DNA from: Alteripontixanthobacter sp.
GTDB taxonomy: Bacteria; Pseudomonadota; Alphaproteobacteria; Sphingomonadales; Sphingomonadaceae
DNA length: 64,000 nt
Reading direction: 5' to 3'
Assembly (NCBI GenBank): GCA_039968605.1
Contig: JBDVPM010000008.1
Coordinates: 1,788,968 to 1,852,967, forward strand
Shown here: piece by piece, positions 1 through 9,088 of the stretch
How the letters are laid out: each line of letters starts with the position of its first letter
Position numbering within the stretch: position 1 is the first letter of the stretch
The notes under the pieces: model-generated
Seen by the model: only the letters and a program-made list of their open reading frames with translations
Database searches by the model: none
What the model was told of the DNA's origin: nothing
Position numbers and translations under genes: made by a program

Positions 1-599
1 AGCCTTGATCTAGATTTGAGTTGATCAGAGTAAGACTTGTTGAGAAAGCCTTGTCCACAAACGGGTCGTTAGCAGACAGTCCGCTTTTTCGGAATAATGT
101 GCTGTGTCAGACATTCGGCCGCGATGCAAAGAGCTAGTTACCCGAGGCGCTCATACCGCATAGGGGCTCACGTCGCTATTCGCGCACCCATAGCAAAGGC
201 GATGGTGCGGCCCCTCGCTCTCGATGGGCCTACGGCAGCGGAGACATGGCCGCGTAAACGGGAAGTAAGACCCCTTGGAGGTCCGACAGAAATGGTGCGC
301 GATGCTCAGATCCTGCCTGAGGACTGGGAGAGGATTGTCACATCAGATAAGGTGGGCATCGCTTTGAATGGGAGCACTATCCGTCTCGAGGGATCGACCC
401 TTCAGGGGGCACGCCATCCGTACTGATTACGGGGATCAGCTTTTCTGAGGCTTCGCTGGTCAAGGTCCTTGATCGCTACTGCCCAAATTCGCCAGGCAAA
501 GTCATAATGCAGCCGCCAACTCCCAACTTGGATGAAAAATTCGGGAACCCCTCGTCAGCCTTTCAAAACTGCGTGTCCAACCAAAAGGATATTTGACCG
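1..599. other. No intact gene; decayed sequence at the island edge
   Basis: I see no open frame here that looks like a real gene. The longest plus-strand frame (97-426) has a composition unlike a folded protein, has no convincing ribosome binding site and resembles no family I know. An 11-base string, CAGTCCGCTTT, at 77-87 recurs at 835-845. The stretch is best read as degraded or non-coding sequence leading into the remnant at 600-778. Confidence 0.5.
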
Positions 600-778
600 A
601 TAAGGCCGGGCGATCTTACTGCGTCTATTGCTCAAGCCGAACAGTCGACTGGGCTGGGTCGAACCACGACCGATAAACTAATGCGGGAAGGCACGCTCAA
701 TAGAAAAAAGTGGGCAGAGGCGCGTTAATCACAGTCGAAAGCATCGAACGCTTGGTGGGTGCGAAAATTACGCAGTAG
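600..778 (+). pseudogene. Excisionase/AlpA-like HTH protein remnant, frameshifted
   Basis: Reading from 600, the frame encodes a segment with the core TGLGRTTTDKLMREGTLNRKK and ends at a TAA at 726-728. Shifting to the frame with TTA at 725 continues as LITVESIERLVG and ends with TAG at 776-778. Joined, the pieces match the general layout of small helix-turn-helix excisionase-like DNA-binding proteins: helix, TGLSRTTIY-like turn, REGxL, a lysine-rich wing, then LIxxESIxRLV. No start codon is preserved and a one-base shift near 720-725 breaks the frame, so this is a dead copy. Such proteins belong to integrated elements, which fits the accessory nature of what follows. The identification is by eye from the motif pattern. 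Confidence 0.5.
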
Positions 779-1557
779 ATTAACCGCTCGCCAAACTCCC
801 TGGCTGTCTTAAGTTAGTGTTGTCGCCTGAAGCCCAGTCCGCTTTGCGCCCCATTTTCGGTCGTTGGAGCCCGGTTGCCGCTTTCCCGAAACCAGACATG
901 AACTTGTCAATTGCGGGTCGGGGGCATCACGTCCTTTCGGACGAGATGCCTTGGGTCGGATCTCCTTTCCGGCAACTGATACCTGTGCCGAATCCATGCC
1001 AAACATCGGCATAGGGAGTCCAAGCGCACTAGTTGATCGACTCGTTCATTCGCGGGAAGGCGTGAGGCTCGTCAGACGATGCCAAACCTACCAATCTCAG
1101 GTTGTACTACTCTTTTAGACTTGCAGGCCTCCGCAAAGCTACGCCTTGCGTCATTAGTGCTCGGCATCCATTGCGGAGTCGAGCGCTACCCGCTCAAGGC
1201 TTCGAGCGGTTGGATGCTATCAGGGTCCGTACTCGTAAGTTAGCGGGTCCGGAGCCTCATCACATTGTAGCCGGTTCGGGATTGAGATCGTGTACTTGCA
1301 CGTGTTCGTCGAGAGCACGAATGACAGCCTCGGACTTGCTCTCCAAATTTGACGTTCCGTCCTGCTGAAAGTTTAGCAGTCGGCCCAGTAAGACAAGTTG
1401 CGACAAGACGTTTTGAGAGGATCAAGAGAGGTATCGTGTCGCTTATTGCGCTGCTTGTGACTTCCTCTGCAGCGGATTTGGTGTATGAAGGCAGAGTAAC
1501 GAAGAGGATTTTGTCACACAGACGCCCAAAAACTGTGCGTTCTTCTGCCAGGAGGGC
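779..1557. other. Intergenic stretch without a supportable gene
   Basis: Frames on both strands are short, or are antisense shadows of the gene that starts at 1558. None shows a recognisable domain or a good start. Regulatory signals for the three-gene operon starting at 1558 should lie in the last 100-200 bases, but I could not pick out a convincing promoter by eye. Confidence 0.45.
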
Positions 1558-2643
1558 ATGAGTCGATACTCCATGATTGATAACGATCTCAGGAAGATCT
1601 TGATCGAAAAGGTCCTTGATGACCTTCCCCTCCCCCTGACTTTGCAAACGATCAAACGATGGACCGATGACCAGTTCGTCAGGGAAGTCGATTTCATCAG
1701 CAAGCCGATCAAACTTGCCGAACTCATCGTCATTACCGCGCTTTCCCGGCCCAATTCGGACATGTTTGTCAATGTTTGGAACAATCTCTCCAACCAGGAT
1801 TCCGGCGATCTGGCAGGCCTTGCCAAACTGGTCCAGGACTTGGGGAACGGAGGGGTGGAGTGGCAGGTTAGCGAGGCAAAGACCGTGCTGAGTTGGGCGT
1901 TCGAACATGATCCGCTCACCACGCTCGACGGCTTCCCTTTTGTCGATCGTACCGAATTCCGCCGGTTGCTGCCACGACCGCAAGGGGAAACGACACCGGC
2001 TTGCCTCGTTGTGTTGGGTGAAGAGAAGACTGGCAAGTCCCACCTTTCCCATTATTGCGAGGCCTATGCGAAGTCGCGCGGCAGTCTCAACGTCGGAATT
2101 GCCAAGCAGATGGGGCAGCCTCGTCGGGAGAATGTCCGGACTATTGCCCTCCATCTCGCCAAAGGCCTCCGCACGCAATTCTCCGTCAGACCACCCGAGC
2201 ATGCCGAGCCCGAACGTGATGCGAAAAACCTCGCCGATTGGATTGCGCGGTACACGCCCGAAAGCGACATTCCGGCAATAGCGCTGATCGACGGTTACGG
2301 CCGCTCCGACCTGCCCGATGCGGTACATGTCTTCATCGGTACACTCGCCTCATTGATCGCGTCCAACCCGGCGGCACAGGAAAGGTTGCGGCTGATAGTG
2401 ACGGGTTACGACATCAGCCGCCTGCTCGATTATGGCGTCGACGCCGACCAGTACGTCCTTGGTCCGATTGAGCGGAGTCATTTGGACAGCTGGTTCCGCA
2501 CAAGCTTCCCCGACCAACCCGGTTACCGTTACGATTCGGCGGTAAGCCAGATCATGGAAAGCGTCGATGCGAGCCAGCCGCATGCACGGCTCGAAAATCT
2601 CAAACTGGAGGCCTACGCGGTTAGCTTGGAGTTCGGGCCATGA
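1558..2643 (+). CDS. Compact P-loop (STAND-like) ATPase with N-terminal helical domain
   Basis: A 361-residue protein. Residues about 1-85 are predicted helical and acidic/leucine-rich, resembling the small helical adaptor (effector-associated) domains found on components of bacterial conflict systems. A P-loop follows at residues 154-161 (GEEKTGKS), with a Walker B-like hydrophobic strand ending in Asp at about 239-245 (PAIALID) and a later strand RLRLIVTGYD (277-285) in the sensor position. There is no signal peptide or membrane segment. The start at 1558 sits only one base after GGAGGG, so initiation at Met6 (1573) is also possible. Its stop overlaps the next start by ATGA, indicating translational coupling with the large STAND gene. 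The fold and motifs are seen directly. A role as regulatory or sensing ATPase of the operon is inference. Confidence 0.7.
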   Translation: MSRYSMIDNDLRKILIEKVLDDLPLPLTLQTIKRWTDDQFVREVDFISKPIKLAELIVITALSRPNSDMFVNVWNNLSNQDSGDLAGLAKLVQDLGNGGVEWQVSEAKTVLSWAFEHDPLTTLDGFPFVDRTEFRRLLPRPQGETTPACLVVLGEEKTGKSHLSHYCEAYAKSRGSLNVGIAKQMGQPRRENVRTIALHLAKGLRTQFSVRPPEHAEPERDAKNLADWIARYTPESDIPAIALIDGYGRSDLPDAVHVFIGTLASLIASNPAAQERLRLIVTGYDISRLLDYGVDADQYVLGPIERSHLDSWFRTSFPDQPGYRYDSAVSQIMESVDASQPHARLENLKLEAYAVSLEFGP

Positions 2644-5600
2644 CTGAACCATTCTCTCTGGCCATCGGCAACGCACTTCTTGCAGGTGCCGCAAATGTCA
2701 GCCGCGGCGAGCTCTTGCGCTTCGCCCGCCGCGTGGTCGGCTCCCGCGCTTCACTGGCGTTCGAGAAAGAGTCCTCAACCACAATGATCGCGGAGCAGAT
2801 CGCCGAAAGGCTCGACGGATCCAGCCGTCTCGATGACAAGGTATTCGATGAATTGCTGCGGATGAACCCTAAGGCCGGCGCTGAGATCGAACACGCAAGG
2901 GAAATGTGGCGCGAGCGCGTCGAAGATAGTCGCCATCCCCTGCAAAACGATGGCACGTCCAAGGCTGACAACAAGGGTCGATCAATGCGCAAGGGTATAG
3001 GTTCATCAGCCGAGGATCGGACGCACGATCCGACAAGCAAGAAGCGTTCAGAGCCGCCAACAAACAGTGAGGAGGAGGAATGGAACCGCCGTGTTGCCGC
3101 TGCGCTGAAGAAGGCGCGTGGCAGCCAACCCGAAGTTCCCGCAGCACTGTTGGGAGCGCTGGCCTTGCTCGGTTGCTTCGATCCGGTCGACCTCGAAATG
3201 GAGGCGATTTCGAAGCGGGCGAAGTCAGACCTGTCGCCCTATGAGTTGCTGCAAGCGATTTCCCAAGTGTGCGACCAATTGCACGATGGCATGTGGTCCC
3301 TGCGCCTTCCGCAGCGCCGCTCGGCAATCATACAGATGTATCGTGAAGAGACGCAAGCGGAACGGCTCGAGCTCGCCAAGCTGATCGACACCAATGGTGG
3401 CAATGCGCAGTATATCGGGCTGGTTGAAGAAATCTTCGTCAGCGGCGCGCCGGACATCGGTTTCAACACGAGCTATGAAGACCTCTTGGTTGCCCAGGAA
3501 GTGGCCGACTGGTTTTCCGATCTCCAGTTCAGTCCCATCAACACCGATTTCGTCGCTGTTCTGCTCGAAAACCTGCGCCGGATCGAGCCGCTGCGCGAGC
3601 TGGTTGGCATCCATTTTCGCGGACGAAGCGAGGAGCTGGCGATCTTGCGGCGCGGCGATGCTTTTGGCGAGAAGGGAGAGCGCGTGCTTGTCCTGTCCGG
3701 CAATGGCGGCACGGGAAAGTCGGCGTTGCTCGGAAAGCGCATACTCGAACTGCTCGATTCCGAAACCCGCACGCCGGTAGTTTATATCGACTTTGACCGC
3801 AGCGAAGCTGACCCTACCGACGTGCGTGGGCTGGTAGCTCTGATTGCGCGCAGCCTCAGCCTGCAATTCGCTGAAACCGAAAGCGCCAATGCCTTCACCA
3901 AGCTGGAATCCACTGCCGCGGGTGATGTTGCTTATGCGGACGAGGATTTCGGGCTCGAACAGAGCGCATCGCTCGAAGATATCCTTATGGGAATTGCGGC
4001 AAGGCTTGCCGATCTCCAAATCGAGCAGTCGCCACTCTTCGTGTTCGATACCTACGAGCAGCTTATGCTGCGCGGCAGGAGTGCGGCCGATACATTCCAG
4101 CAGTTTCTCCATACCCTGCTCGAGACAATCCCTTCGGCGCTGGTGATCCTTGCCGGACGCGGCCACATTCCTGCGGTCAAAGACAGTGTAGAAATAAGGC
4201 TGCACGAGCTTGATGAGGAAAGCGCTGATGCAGTGCTCGACTCGCGCGGGGTCGATGACCAAAAATTGCGTCACCGGATCTTCGAAGCCATCGGCGGCAG
4301 CCCGTTGCTCCTCCGGATTGCAAGCACCGCCGTGAATTCGGGTAAGCTCTCACTGAAGGACATCGAGACATTCGGCGCCCAAGCCGAAAGCCTGCGCCGC
4401 CACGGCATGCTCTATTCGCGTATCCTCGGGCATGTCGGTGACAAGGATGTCGAACGGCTTGCCCATCCGGGGCTCGTGGTCAGGCGTGTTACGCCCGATA
4501 TTATTCGTATGGTCCTCGCCGACCTTTGCGAGATCGACATCTCGAAAGCCGACGAAATATTCGAAAGGCTGCCGCGCTTTGTAGACCTGTTCGAACCTGA
4601 AGACCCGCTTCCAGGCGAAGAGGGCTTGCCGGGAATATCGGGGCTGCAGCATCGGCAGGACCTGCGCGAAAGCGTGATCGAGACCATGACCGAGGACGAC
4701 AAATGGCGCGACACGATCCCGCTCATTCACCAACGCGCTGCCGATTTCTACCGTGACCGCACCGATGTCCGCAGACGCGCGGAATGGCTTTATCACTCGC
4801 TGATGCTTGATAAAGAGCCCGAGGTGCTCGACGGTATCTGGGATCCGGACCAAGCCGATGCCCTCGTCCAGTCGCTTGGGCGCACATGGTCCGATCCCCT
4901 GCCTGAACGCGCTCGGCGTTGGCTCGCACCGCGATTGGGGCACGATGTCGCTGGGCCAAGCGAAGAACTTCGTCTCGCCGACTGGGAAATCGCGACTGTC
5001 CGCGATGCGCAGGACTTCATCCAGATGGGCAATGCGGAAGCGGCCCTTAACCTGATCCGCGAACGGCCTGACCGAACCGCGCTCAGCCCTGTTCCGGCAG
5101 TGGAAATCAAAGCGCTTCTTATTCTGGGCAAGAGCAAGCAGGCGCTCGATGTCGCCGACAACGCGCTGAAACAGGCCAAGCCCGTGGCCAAGCCCGCACA
5201 GCTTATGAAGCTTTATATTCAGGTGGCTGAAAAGGCAATTGCCGCAGGCAAGACAAAACGCGCGGTAGAGGCCGCCAAGGATGCCGAGCAAATTGCCGAG
5301 GCACTCGGGGACCAGAAAGCCCGATTGCAGGCGCTCGAACTGGCATCTCGCGGCGATGCGGATGATGCCAAATCCGAACTGGCCCGTGCCTTCCTCACCT
5401 CCCCACCCGGTGTACTGCGTAGCGATGCCAAGACCGCCGGTATGGTGCTCAAGACGCTGGGTGAGGAAAACCCCGAAGTCATGGGCAAGGCGGCAACCGT
5501 CTTCGCCAATGTTATCGGTGCGGATAATAATTTGCGGTATCTGAGCGAGGACCCGACCGAGCTGCGGCAATTGTTCGAATCCGTCGCTCAGCAGGAGGGC

Positions 5601-5795
5601 GGGACAAAGGTGCTCGCCGGGCTGGCGGCAAGGGCCGGGCTTTCCAGCGATGTGACCGACCCTTCGGAGATCGCCTTCAGCACCATCCGCCACCGGCTGC
5701 ATGGAGAAGCGATTTCCAACTCGCTGCGCGCATTCGGCGACAAAGCCGATATCCGATCGCAGTCTTTCGACATGCTGAAAGGACTGACGCGGTGA
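2640..5795 (+). CDS. Large STAND NTPase with C-terminal helical repeats
   Basis: A 1051-residue protein. Residues about 1-95 are helical, followed by a charged low-complexity linker (about 97-145) and a second helical region. The NTPase module has a Walker A loop GNGGTGKSAL near residues 354-363, a Walker B strand LFVFDTYE near 466-473, and a GGSPLLL motif typical of AP-ATPase/STAND proteins. A winged-helix-like segment follows. From about residue 810 onward the protein is built of alanine/leucine-rich paired helices resembling TPR repeats, the usual ligand-sensing part of STAND proteins. Known STAND proteins are oligomerising signal switches. That this one controls the adjacent protease is inferred from overlapping genes: ATGA with the upstream gene and GTGA with the downstream protease gene. 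Confidence 0.8.
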   Translation: MTEPFSLAIGNALLAGAANVSRGELLRFARRVVGSRASLAFEKESSTTMIAEQIAERLDGSSRLDDKVFDELLRMNPKAGAEIEHAREMWRERVEDSRHPLQNDGTSKADNKGRSMRKGIGSSAEDRTHDPTSKKRSEPPTNSEEEEWNRRVAAALKKARGSQPEVPAALLGALALLGCFDPVDLEMEAISKRAKSDLSPYELLQAISQVCDQLHDGMWSLRLPQRRSAIIQMYREETQAERLELAKLIDTNGGNAQYIGLVEEIFVSGAPDIGFNTSYEDLLVAQEVADWFSDLQFSPINTDFVAVLLENLRRIEPLRELVGIHFRGRSEELAILRRGDAFGEKGERVLVLSGNGGTGKSALLGKRILELLDSETRTPVVYIDFDRSEADPTDVRGLVALIARSLSLQFAETESANAFTKLESTAAGDVAYADEDFGLEQSASLEDILMGIAARLADLQIEQSPLFVFDTYEQLMLRGRSAADTFQQFLHTLLETIPSALVILAGRGHIPAVKDSVEIRLHELDEESADAVLDSRGVDDQKLRHRIFEAIGGSPLLLRIASTAVNSGKLSLKDIETFGAQAESLRRHGMLYSRILGHVGDKDVERLAHPGLVVRRVTPDIIRMVLADLCEIDISKADEIFERLPRFVDLFEPEDPLPGEEGLPGISGLQHRQDLRESVIETMTEDDKWRDTIPLIHQRAADFYRDRTDVRRRAEWLYHSLMLDKEPEVLDGIWDPDQADALVQSLGRTWSDPLPERARRWLAPRLGHDVAGPSEELRLADWEIATVRDAQDFIQMGNAEAALNLIRERPDRTALSPVPAVEIKALLILGKSKQALDVADNALKQAKPVAKPAQLMKLYIQVAEKAIAAGKTKRAVEAAKDAEQIAEALGDQKARLQALELASRGDADDAKSELARAFLTSPPGVLRSDAKTAGMVLKTLGEENPEVMGKAATVFANVIGADNNLRYLSEDPTELRQLFESVAQQEGGTKVLAGLAARAGLSSDVTDPSEIAFSTIRHRLHGEAISNSLRAFGDKADIRSQSFDMLKGLTR

Positions 5796-6973
5796 GCTTT
5801 GAAGGGTACCTGACGCAAGCCGAACTGAGCGAAATTCGCACCGCGCTGACCGACGCCGGTCTCGTCGGCATGGGGGAAATCCAGTCCATGCTGATGTCGA
5901 TCAAGAAGAGCTATGCCGGAAGCATCGCCACCAATCCCGCGCCCAATGTCTATCTCTGGAACGTGCTGCAGCAGTTCAACACTGAAAGGAACCTGCGCAA
6001 CGGCGATGTGCCGCTCGCGCAGTTCCTCGACAGTGCAATCAACCTCGCAGGCCCTACGCAAGCCGCCGACCTGCTCGAGGAGAAGCTTGAAAAAGTCGCC
6101 GCCGGGCCGCCAGTCGCTGCAGCAGCTGCCGCAAGCGATGCCGCATCTGCACTCGCCGCCGCGGCCAACGCCGAAGTTACGCCCGAAGCGCAAACCAATG
6201 CGTTCGATCTCACTGTAGCGGTCAGCTTCCTGAGCAATGGCATCGAGACATCGCGATCAGTGGCGAAGATTCTCATCCACCGGCATTTTGCGGGACAGGG
6301 CGAATTCGGCAATGGCGACACGCCTGTGCTGACGAGCGGGACCGCGTGGTTCATTGCCAGCGACCTCGTCATCACCAACCACCATGTCGTCAATGCCCGG
6401 CGCAAGGAGCCGGTACCCGAAGAAGACGCGACGCCGCAGGACTTCAAGTTGCAGGCGGACAGCGCGGTGATCCAGCTCGACTATCTCGACAGAAACAAGG
6501 AGCCGAACGAACTGGTGCTTGGCCGCGATTGCCTGGAGCATAGCGACCAGGACCTGGATTTCGCGCTCTTCCGGATTCCCGACGCCCTTGAAAAGCGCCC
6601 GCCGCTCAAGCTGAGAAAGCGGGCCATGACGAAGAACCCGCAACAGGCGCTAGGATCGCGGGTCAACCTGTTGCAGCACCCGAACGGCAAGCCGATGCGC
6701 CTCGGCTTTCGCAACAACTTTGTCGTGCTGGGCGACAACGCGAACCTCGCTTATCTGACAGATACCGAGATTGGCTCCTCGGGCTCTCCCGTTTGTGATG
6801 ATTTCTGGTCGGTTGCCGCGCTCCACCGGGGGTCGCGGAAGATCTCCGATCGCAATATCGAGATCCTCGGCCACAAATACCGACGCGAAAATTTTGGCAC
6901 GCCAATGGTGGCGATCGTCGAACATTTGAAAGCCAACAAACCAGACCTGTACAGCGAAATCGTCGGCCCCTGA
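5792..6973 (+). CDS. Trypsin-like serine protease with N-terminal effector-associated-type domain
   Basis: A 393-residue protein starting with GTG inside the preceding stop (GTGA). Residues about 5-103 form a helical domain with the pattern of an effector-associated domain (LTQAELSEIRTAL, then YLWNVLQQFN and GDVPLAQFLDSAI). An alanine-rich linker (105-130) leads to a chymotrypsin-fold protease domain. The catalytic triad is visible: His198 in TNHHVV, Asp256 in DLDFALF, and Ser330 in GSSGSP. There is no signal peptide, so the protease should act in the cytoplasm, unlike DegP-type proteases. This architecture is known from NTP-dependent bacterial conflict systems in which a STAND protein recruits effectors through matching helical domains. 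The substrate is unknown. Confidence 0.85.
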   Translation: MSFEGYLTQAELSEIRTALTDAGLVGMGEIQSMLMSIKKSYAGSIATNPAPNVYLWNVLQQFNTERNLRNGDVPLAQFLDSAINLAGPTQAADLLEEKLEKVAAGPPVAAAAAASDAASALAAAANAEVTPEAQTNAFDLTVAVSFLSNGIETSRSVAKILIHRHFAGQGEFGNGDTPVLTSGTAWFIASDLVITNHHVVNARRKEPVPEEDATPQDFKLQADSAVIQLDYLDRNKEPNELVLGRDCLEHSDQDLDFALFRIPDALEKRPPLKLRKRAMTKNPQQALGSRVNLLQHPNGKPMRLGFRNNFVVLGDNANLAYLTDTEIGSSGSPVCDDFWSVAALHRGSRKISDRNIEILGHKYRRENFGTPMVAIVEHLKANKPDLYSEIVGP

Positions 6974-6984
6974 GGCGCGTTGGC

Positions 6985-8142
6985 CTAGCCGGAATAGGCT
7001 TCCCGGAGAGACCCAACAATTGCATCCGGGTTATTGGGTACGCGCACCTTTACCGCCCAGGGAGGGCCGTAACTGGCATCGGGACATCCGCACAGCGCGA
7101 TTGCGGCGAGATTGTGCAGTTCGGAATCCCACAGGAAGCGGGGCAGATAATCGGGCCCATTTGCACCCGCAATCCAGACCAAAGCGGCAGGAATGCCCGC
7201 CTCCTGTAGGCCGTAGGCAACTTCTTCGACAATTTCCTGCCCAATGCCCGCGTCTCCACCGAGGATGGCGACAATCCGGTGTGTTGAAGATGCACAATAT
7301 CGCCGCGCGAACACACGCAGGTCATCGCCATAAACCATGCGATAGGTCTCGACTGGTTCGTTCCGGAATTCGCTGGCGCTTTCGCGAGTGAAATGCCCCC
7401 GCCGACAGGCCTGCCAAGGCAGAGCCTCGCCGTCCAACGCGGCAACGCGCGCGGCGTCTGGTGCCTCGAAAAGCATTCGTTCCGCGGTGAAGATGCCAAA
7501 GGCGGAGACCTGGAGTTCGCCCAACGCGATTTCTGGCGCCAGCACTTGCCCCCCGGCAGAGCCAAACCGGTCGGCGAGTGCGTCGCTTTCGACGTAAGTG
7601 ACCTGCGTCTCGCCCAGCACCAACCAATCGGCCCTGGGATCTTGTGCCAGCATTTCCGGCTCGTTGCCGATAATGCCCGGCGCTTCCGCTACCGGCATGG
7701 TCAGCAGGTGCCCGCGGCGGTCTTCATCCGACATCGGGCGCGGAACCGGCAAGCGCAGTGCCTCCTGCACGACCCGCTCGGCCTCGATCACCGGCAGGCG
7801 CCGATGATCGTTGCTGCGCCGGTCCACCAGTTGATAGGCCGGGATCTGGCGCTCGAGCAGCCGGTCACGTGTGCTTTCATTGCCGCACAAAGCCATGACC
7901 CGGGCATTGCCAATCGGCTCGGGCGAGGTCGCGGCGCCATCGAAGCGGGCGACATGCAGGCGCTTTCCTTGCTGCTGGACGGCGGAAGCAAGTGCATCGA
8001 GCCTTCGCTCAAGCGCCGCAATGTCAGGCACGGGACGTCCAAACCGCGTGACCAGCCCTTCATCTTCGATCAGGAGGGTCAGGTCGGCAGGCGTACCATT
8101 CGCCTCGCTTGCCGACCGTCCGTGCCTGTCGGCGCCTATCAA
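6985..8142 (-). CDS. Hypothetical protein, last gene of the protease cluster
   Basis: A 385-residue protein I do not recognise. It starts with TTG five bases after the stop of the metalloprotease gene (an in-frame TAA lies just upstream, so an earlier start is excluded apart from a codon or two). Residues about 45-65 could form a short coiled coil (ALERRLDALASAVQQQGKRL). Both halves alternate hydrophobic strands with helices, as in a Rossmann-like alpha/beta fold, for example HRIVAILGGDAGIGQEIVEE near the C-terminal third, but I see no diagnostic nucleotide-binding or catalytic motif. There is no signal peptide. Its stop lies 11 bases from the stop of the convergent trypsin-like protease gene. 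Position suggests that it works with the M43-type protease. Confidence 0.7.
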   Translation of the reverse strand: MIGADRHGRSASEANGTPADLTLLIEDEGLVTRFGRPVPDIAALERRLDALASAVQQQGKRLHVARFDGAATSPEPIGNARVMALCGNESTRDRLLERQIPAYQLVDRRSNDHRRLPVIEAERVVQEALRLPVPRPMSDEDRRGHLLTMPVAEAPGIIGNEPEMLAQDPRADWLVLGETQVTYVESDALADRFGSAGGQVLAPEIALGELQVSAFGIFTAERMLFEAPDAARVAALDGEALPWQACRRGHFTRESASEFRNEPVETYRMVYGDDLRVFARRYCASSTHRIVAILGGDAGIGQEIVEEVAYGLQEAGIPAALVWIAGANGPDYLPRFLWDSELHNLAAIALCGCPDASYGPPWAVKVRVPNNPDAIVGSLREAYSG

Positions 8143-8146
8143 CCGA

Positions 8147-9013
8147 TCACCAATTTACGCGGCCCGCCCCGCTGCGTGCAGCGCTTTCGATTGCCGTCCC
8201 GCCGAGCAAATCGGTGCGGAACAGCCCGATCTGGGCGAAAATTCGCGCGGTCTGGCCGGACGTGAATTCGTTCATCCAATCATCGTCCACATAATTCATG
8301 TAGTTGTGGATCGGACATTCGGAGCCCGCCGGGGCTGTCGGACACAAATTATGAGGCTGTTCGTGATCGGCTGGTTTGCCGAAATTCGGGCCTGAATGCG
8401 CCGGTGTATCTGTGACTTCGTCACCTGGCGGGAAACAACCGTCCTGAAAGGTGTGATACAGGCCGAGCCAGTGGCCGACCTCGTGCACGGCGGTGTTGCC
8501 GAGATTGTAGGGCTCCATCGTGCCGCCCGGGAGGGTGGTGTGTAACATCACGACACCGTCCATATCGGGATCGCCTTCCATTTGATATGGAAAGGTCGCC
8601 CAGCCAAGCAGCCCGCCACCGGGATTGGCGGTGTAGAAATTGAGCCCCAGCCGTGGATCTACCGCCTGGTTCTGGCTCTTGCATTGCCGCTCTGCCAGCG
8701 AACCATGGCCCATTGTAAAGAACTGCCGGTTACGAACTTCGGTGACTTCGCTTTCTTCATAGGTGAAGGTGATACCGGCATCTTCATATGCCTTGTTGAG
8801 CACATCGATCTGGTCGGCGCGCTGCTCCTGAGTGATGTCCCCTGATCCATCTTCATCAAGGACATGGATGAAACGCACGGGGATCGTGACCCCAAGGGTA
8901 GTTTCCTGCACTTCACCAAGAAACTCTTCCTCGAAATTGGCAATCCGCATCCGGTCACCGGTGCTGGGCTGGTCGGTCGCGCAGCGACGCATTACAATTT
9001 CATTCTCTGCCAT
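8147..9013 (-). CDS. M43-type (pappalysin/cytophagalysin-like) zinc metalloprotease
   Basis: A 288-residue protein with the extended zinc motif HEVGHWLGLYH at 177-187 (ligands His177, His181 and His187, catalytic Glu178) and a Met-turn at NYMNY (Met239). These define a metzincin of the M43 type. Cysteines at 192, 224 and 233 follow the pattern in which M43 enzymes form disulfides. The N-terminus (MAENEIVMRR) has no signal peptide, which is unusual because known M43 proteases are mostly secreted. An acidic segment, DEDGSGDIT, may bind calcium. It is the upstream partner of the 385-residue unknown protein (4-base gap). Whether it is exported by another route or cleaves cytoplasmic targets is open. 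Confidence 0.85.
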   Translation of the reverse strand: MAENEIVMRRCATDQPSTGDRMRIANFEEEFLGEVQETTLGVTIPVRFIHVLDEDGSGDITQEQRADQIDVLNKAYEDAGITFTYEESEVTEVRNRQFFTMGHGSLAERQCKSQNQAVDPRLGLNFYTANPGGGLLGWATFPYQMEGDPDMDGVVMLHTTLPGGTMEPYNLGNTAVHEVGHWLGLYHTFQDGCFPPGDEVTDTPAHSGPNFGKPADHEQPHNLCPTAPAGSECPIHNYMNYVDDDWMNEFTSGQTARIFAQIGLFRTDLLGGTAIESAARSGAGRVNW

Positions 9014-9088
9014 GTTTCTCTCCCTTGGCTACCGTTAACACAAAGCTGTATTACCGCGGCCGCTTTCGACGAGGCGCGCGGCGCAAAA

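Noticed and set aside
97-426. 109-residue plus-strand frame as a gene
   Set aside because: Its composition is unlike a folded protein, there is no ribosome binding site or family resemblance, and it lies in decayed sequence.
77-845. 11-base repeat CAGTCCGCTTT at 77-87 and 835-845 as an attachment site pair
   Set aside because: It is too short and has no link to the tRNA sequence. Chance or shared degraded sequence is the simpler explanation.
1240-2328. Long minus-strand frame opposite the small ATPase gene
   Set aside because: It is antisense to a gene with clear P-loop motifs. It is a codon-bias shadow.
4350-5702. 450-residue minus-strand frame opposite the STAND gene
   Set aside because: No motifs are present. 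Its length is explained by the GC-rich coding strand opposite.
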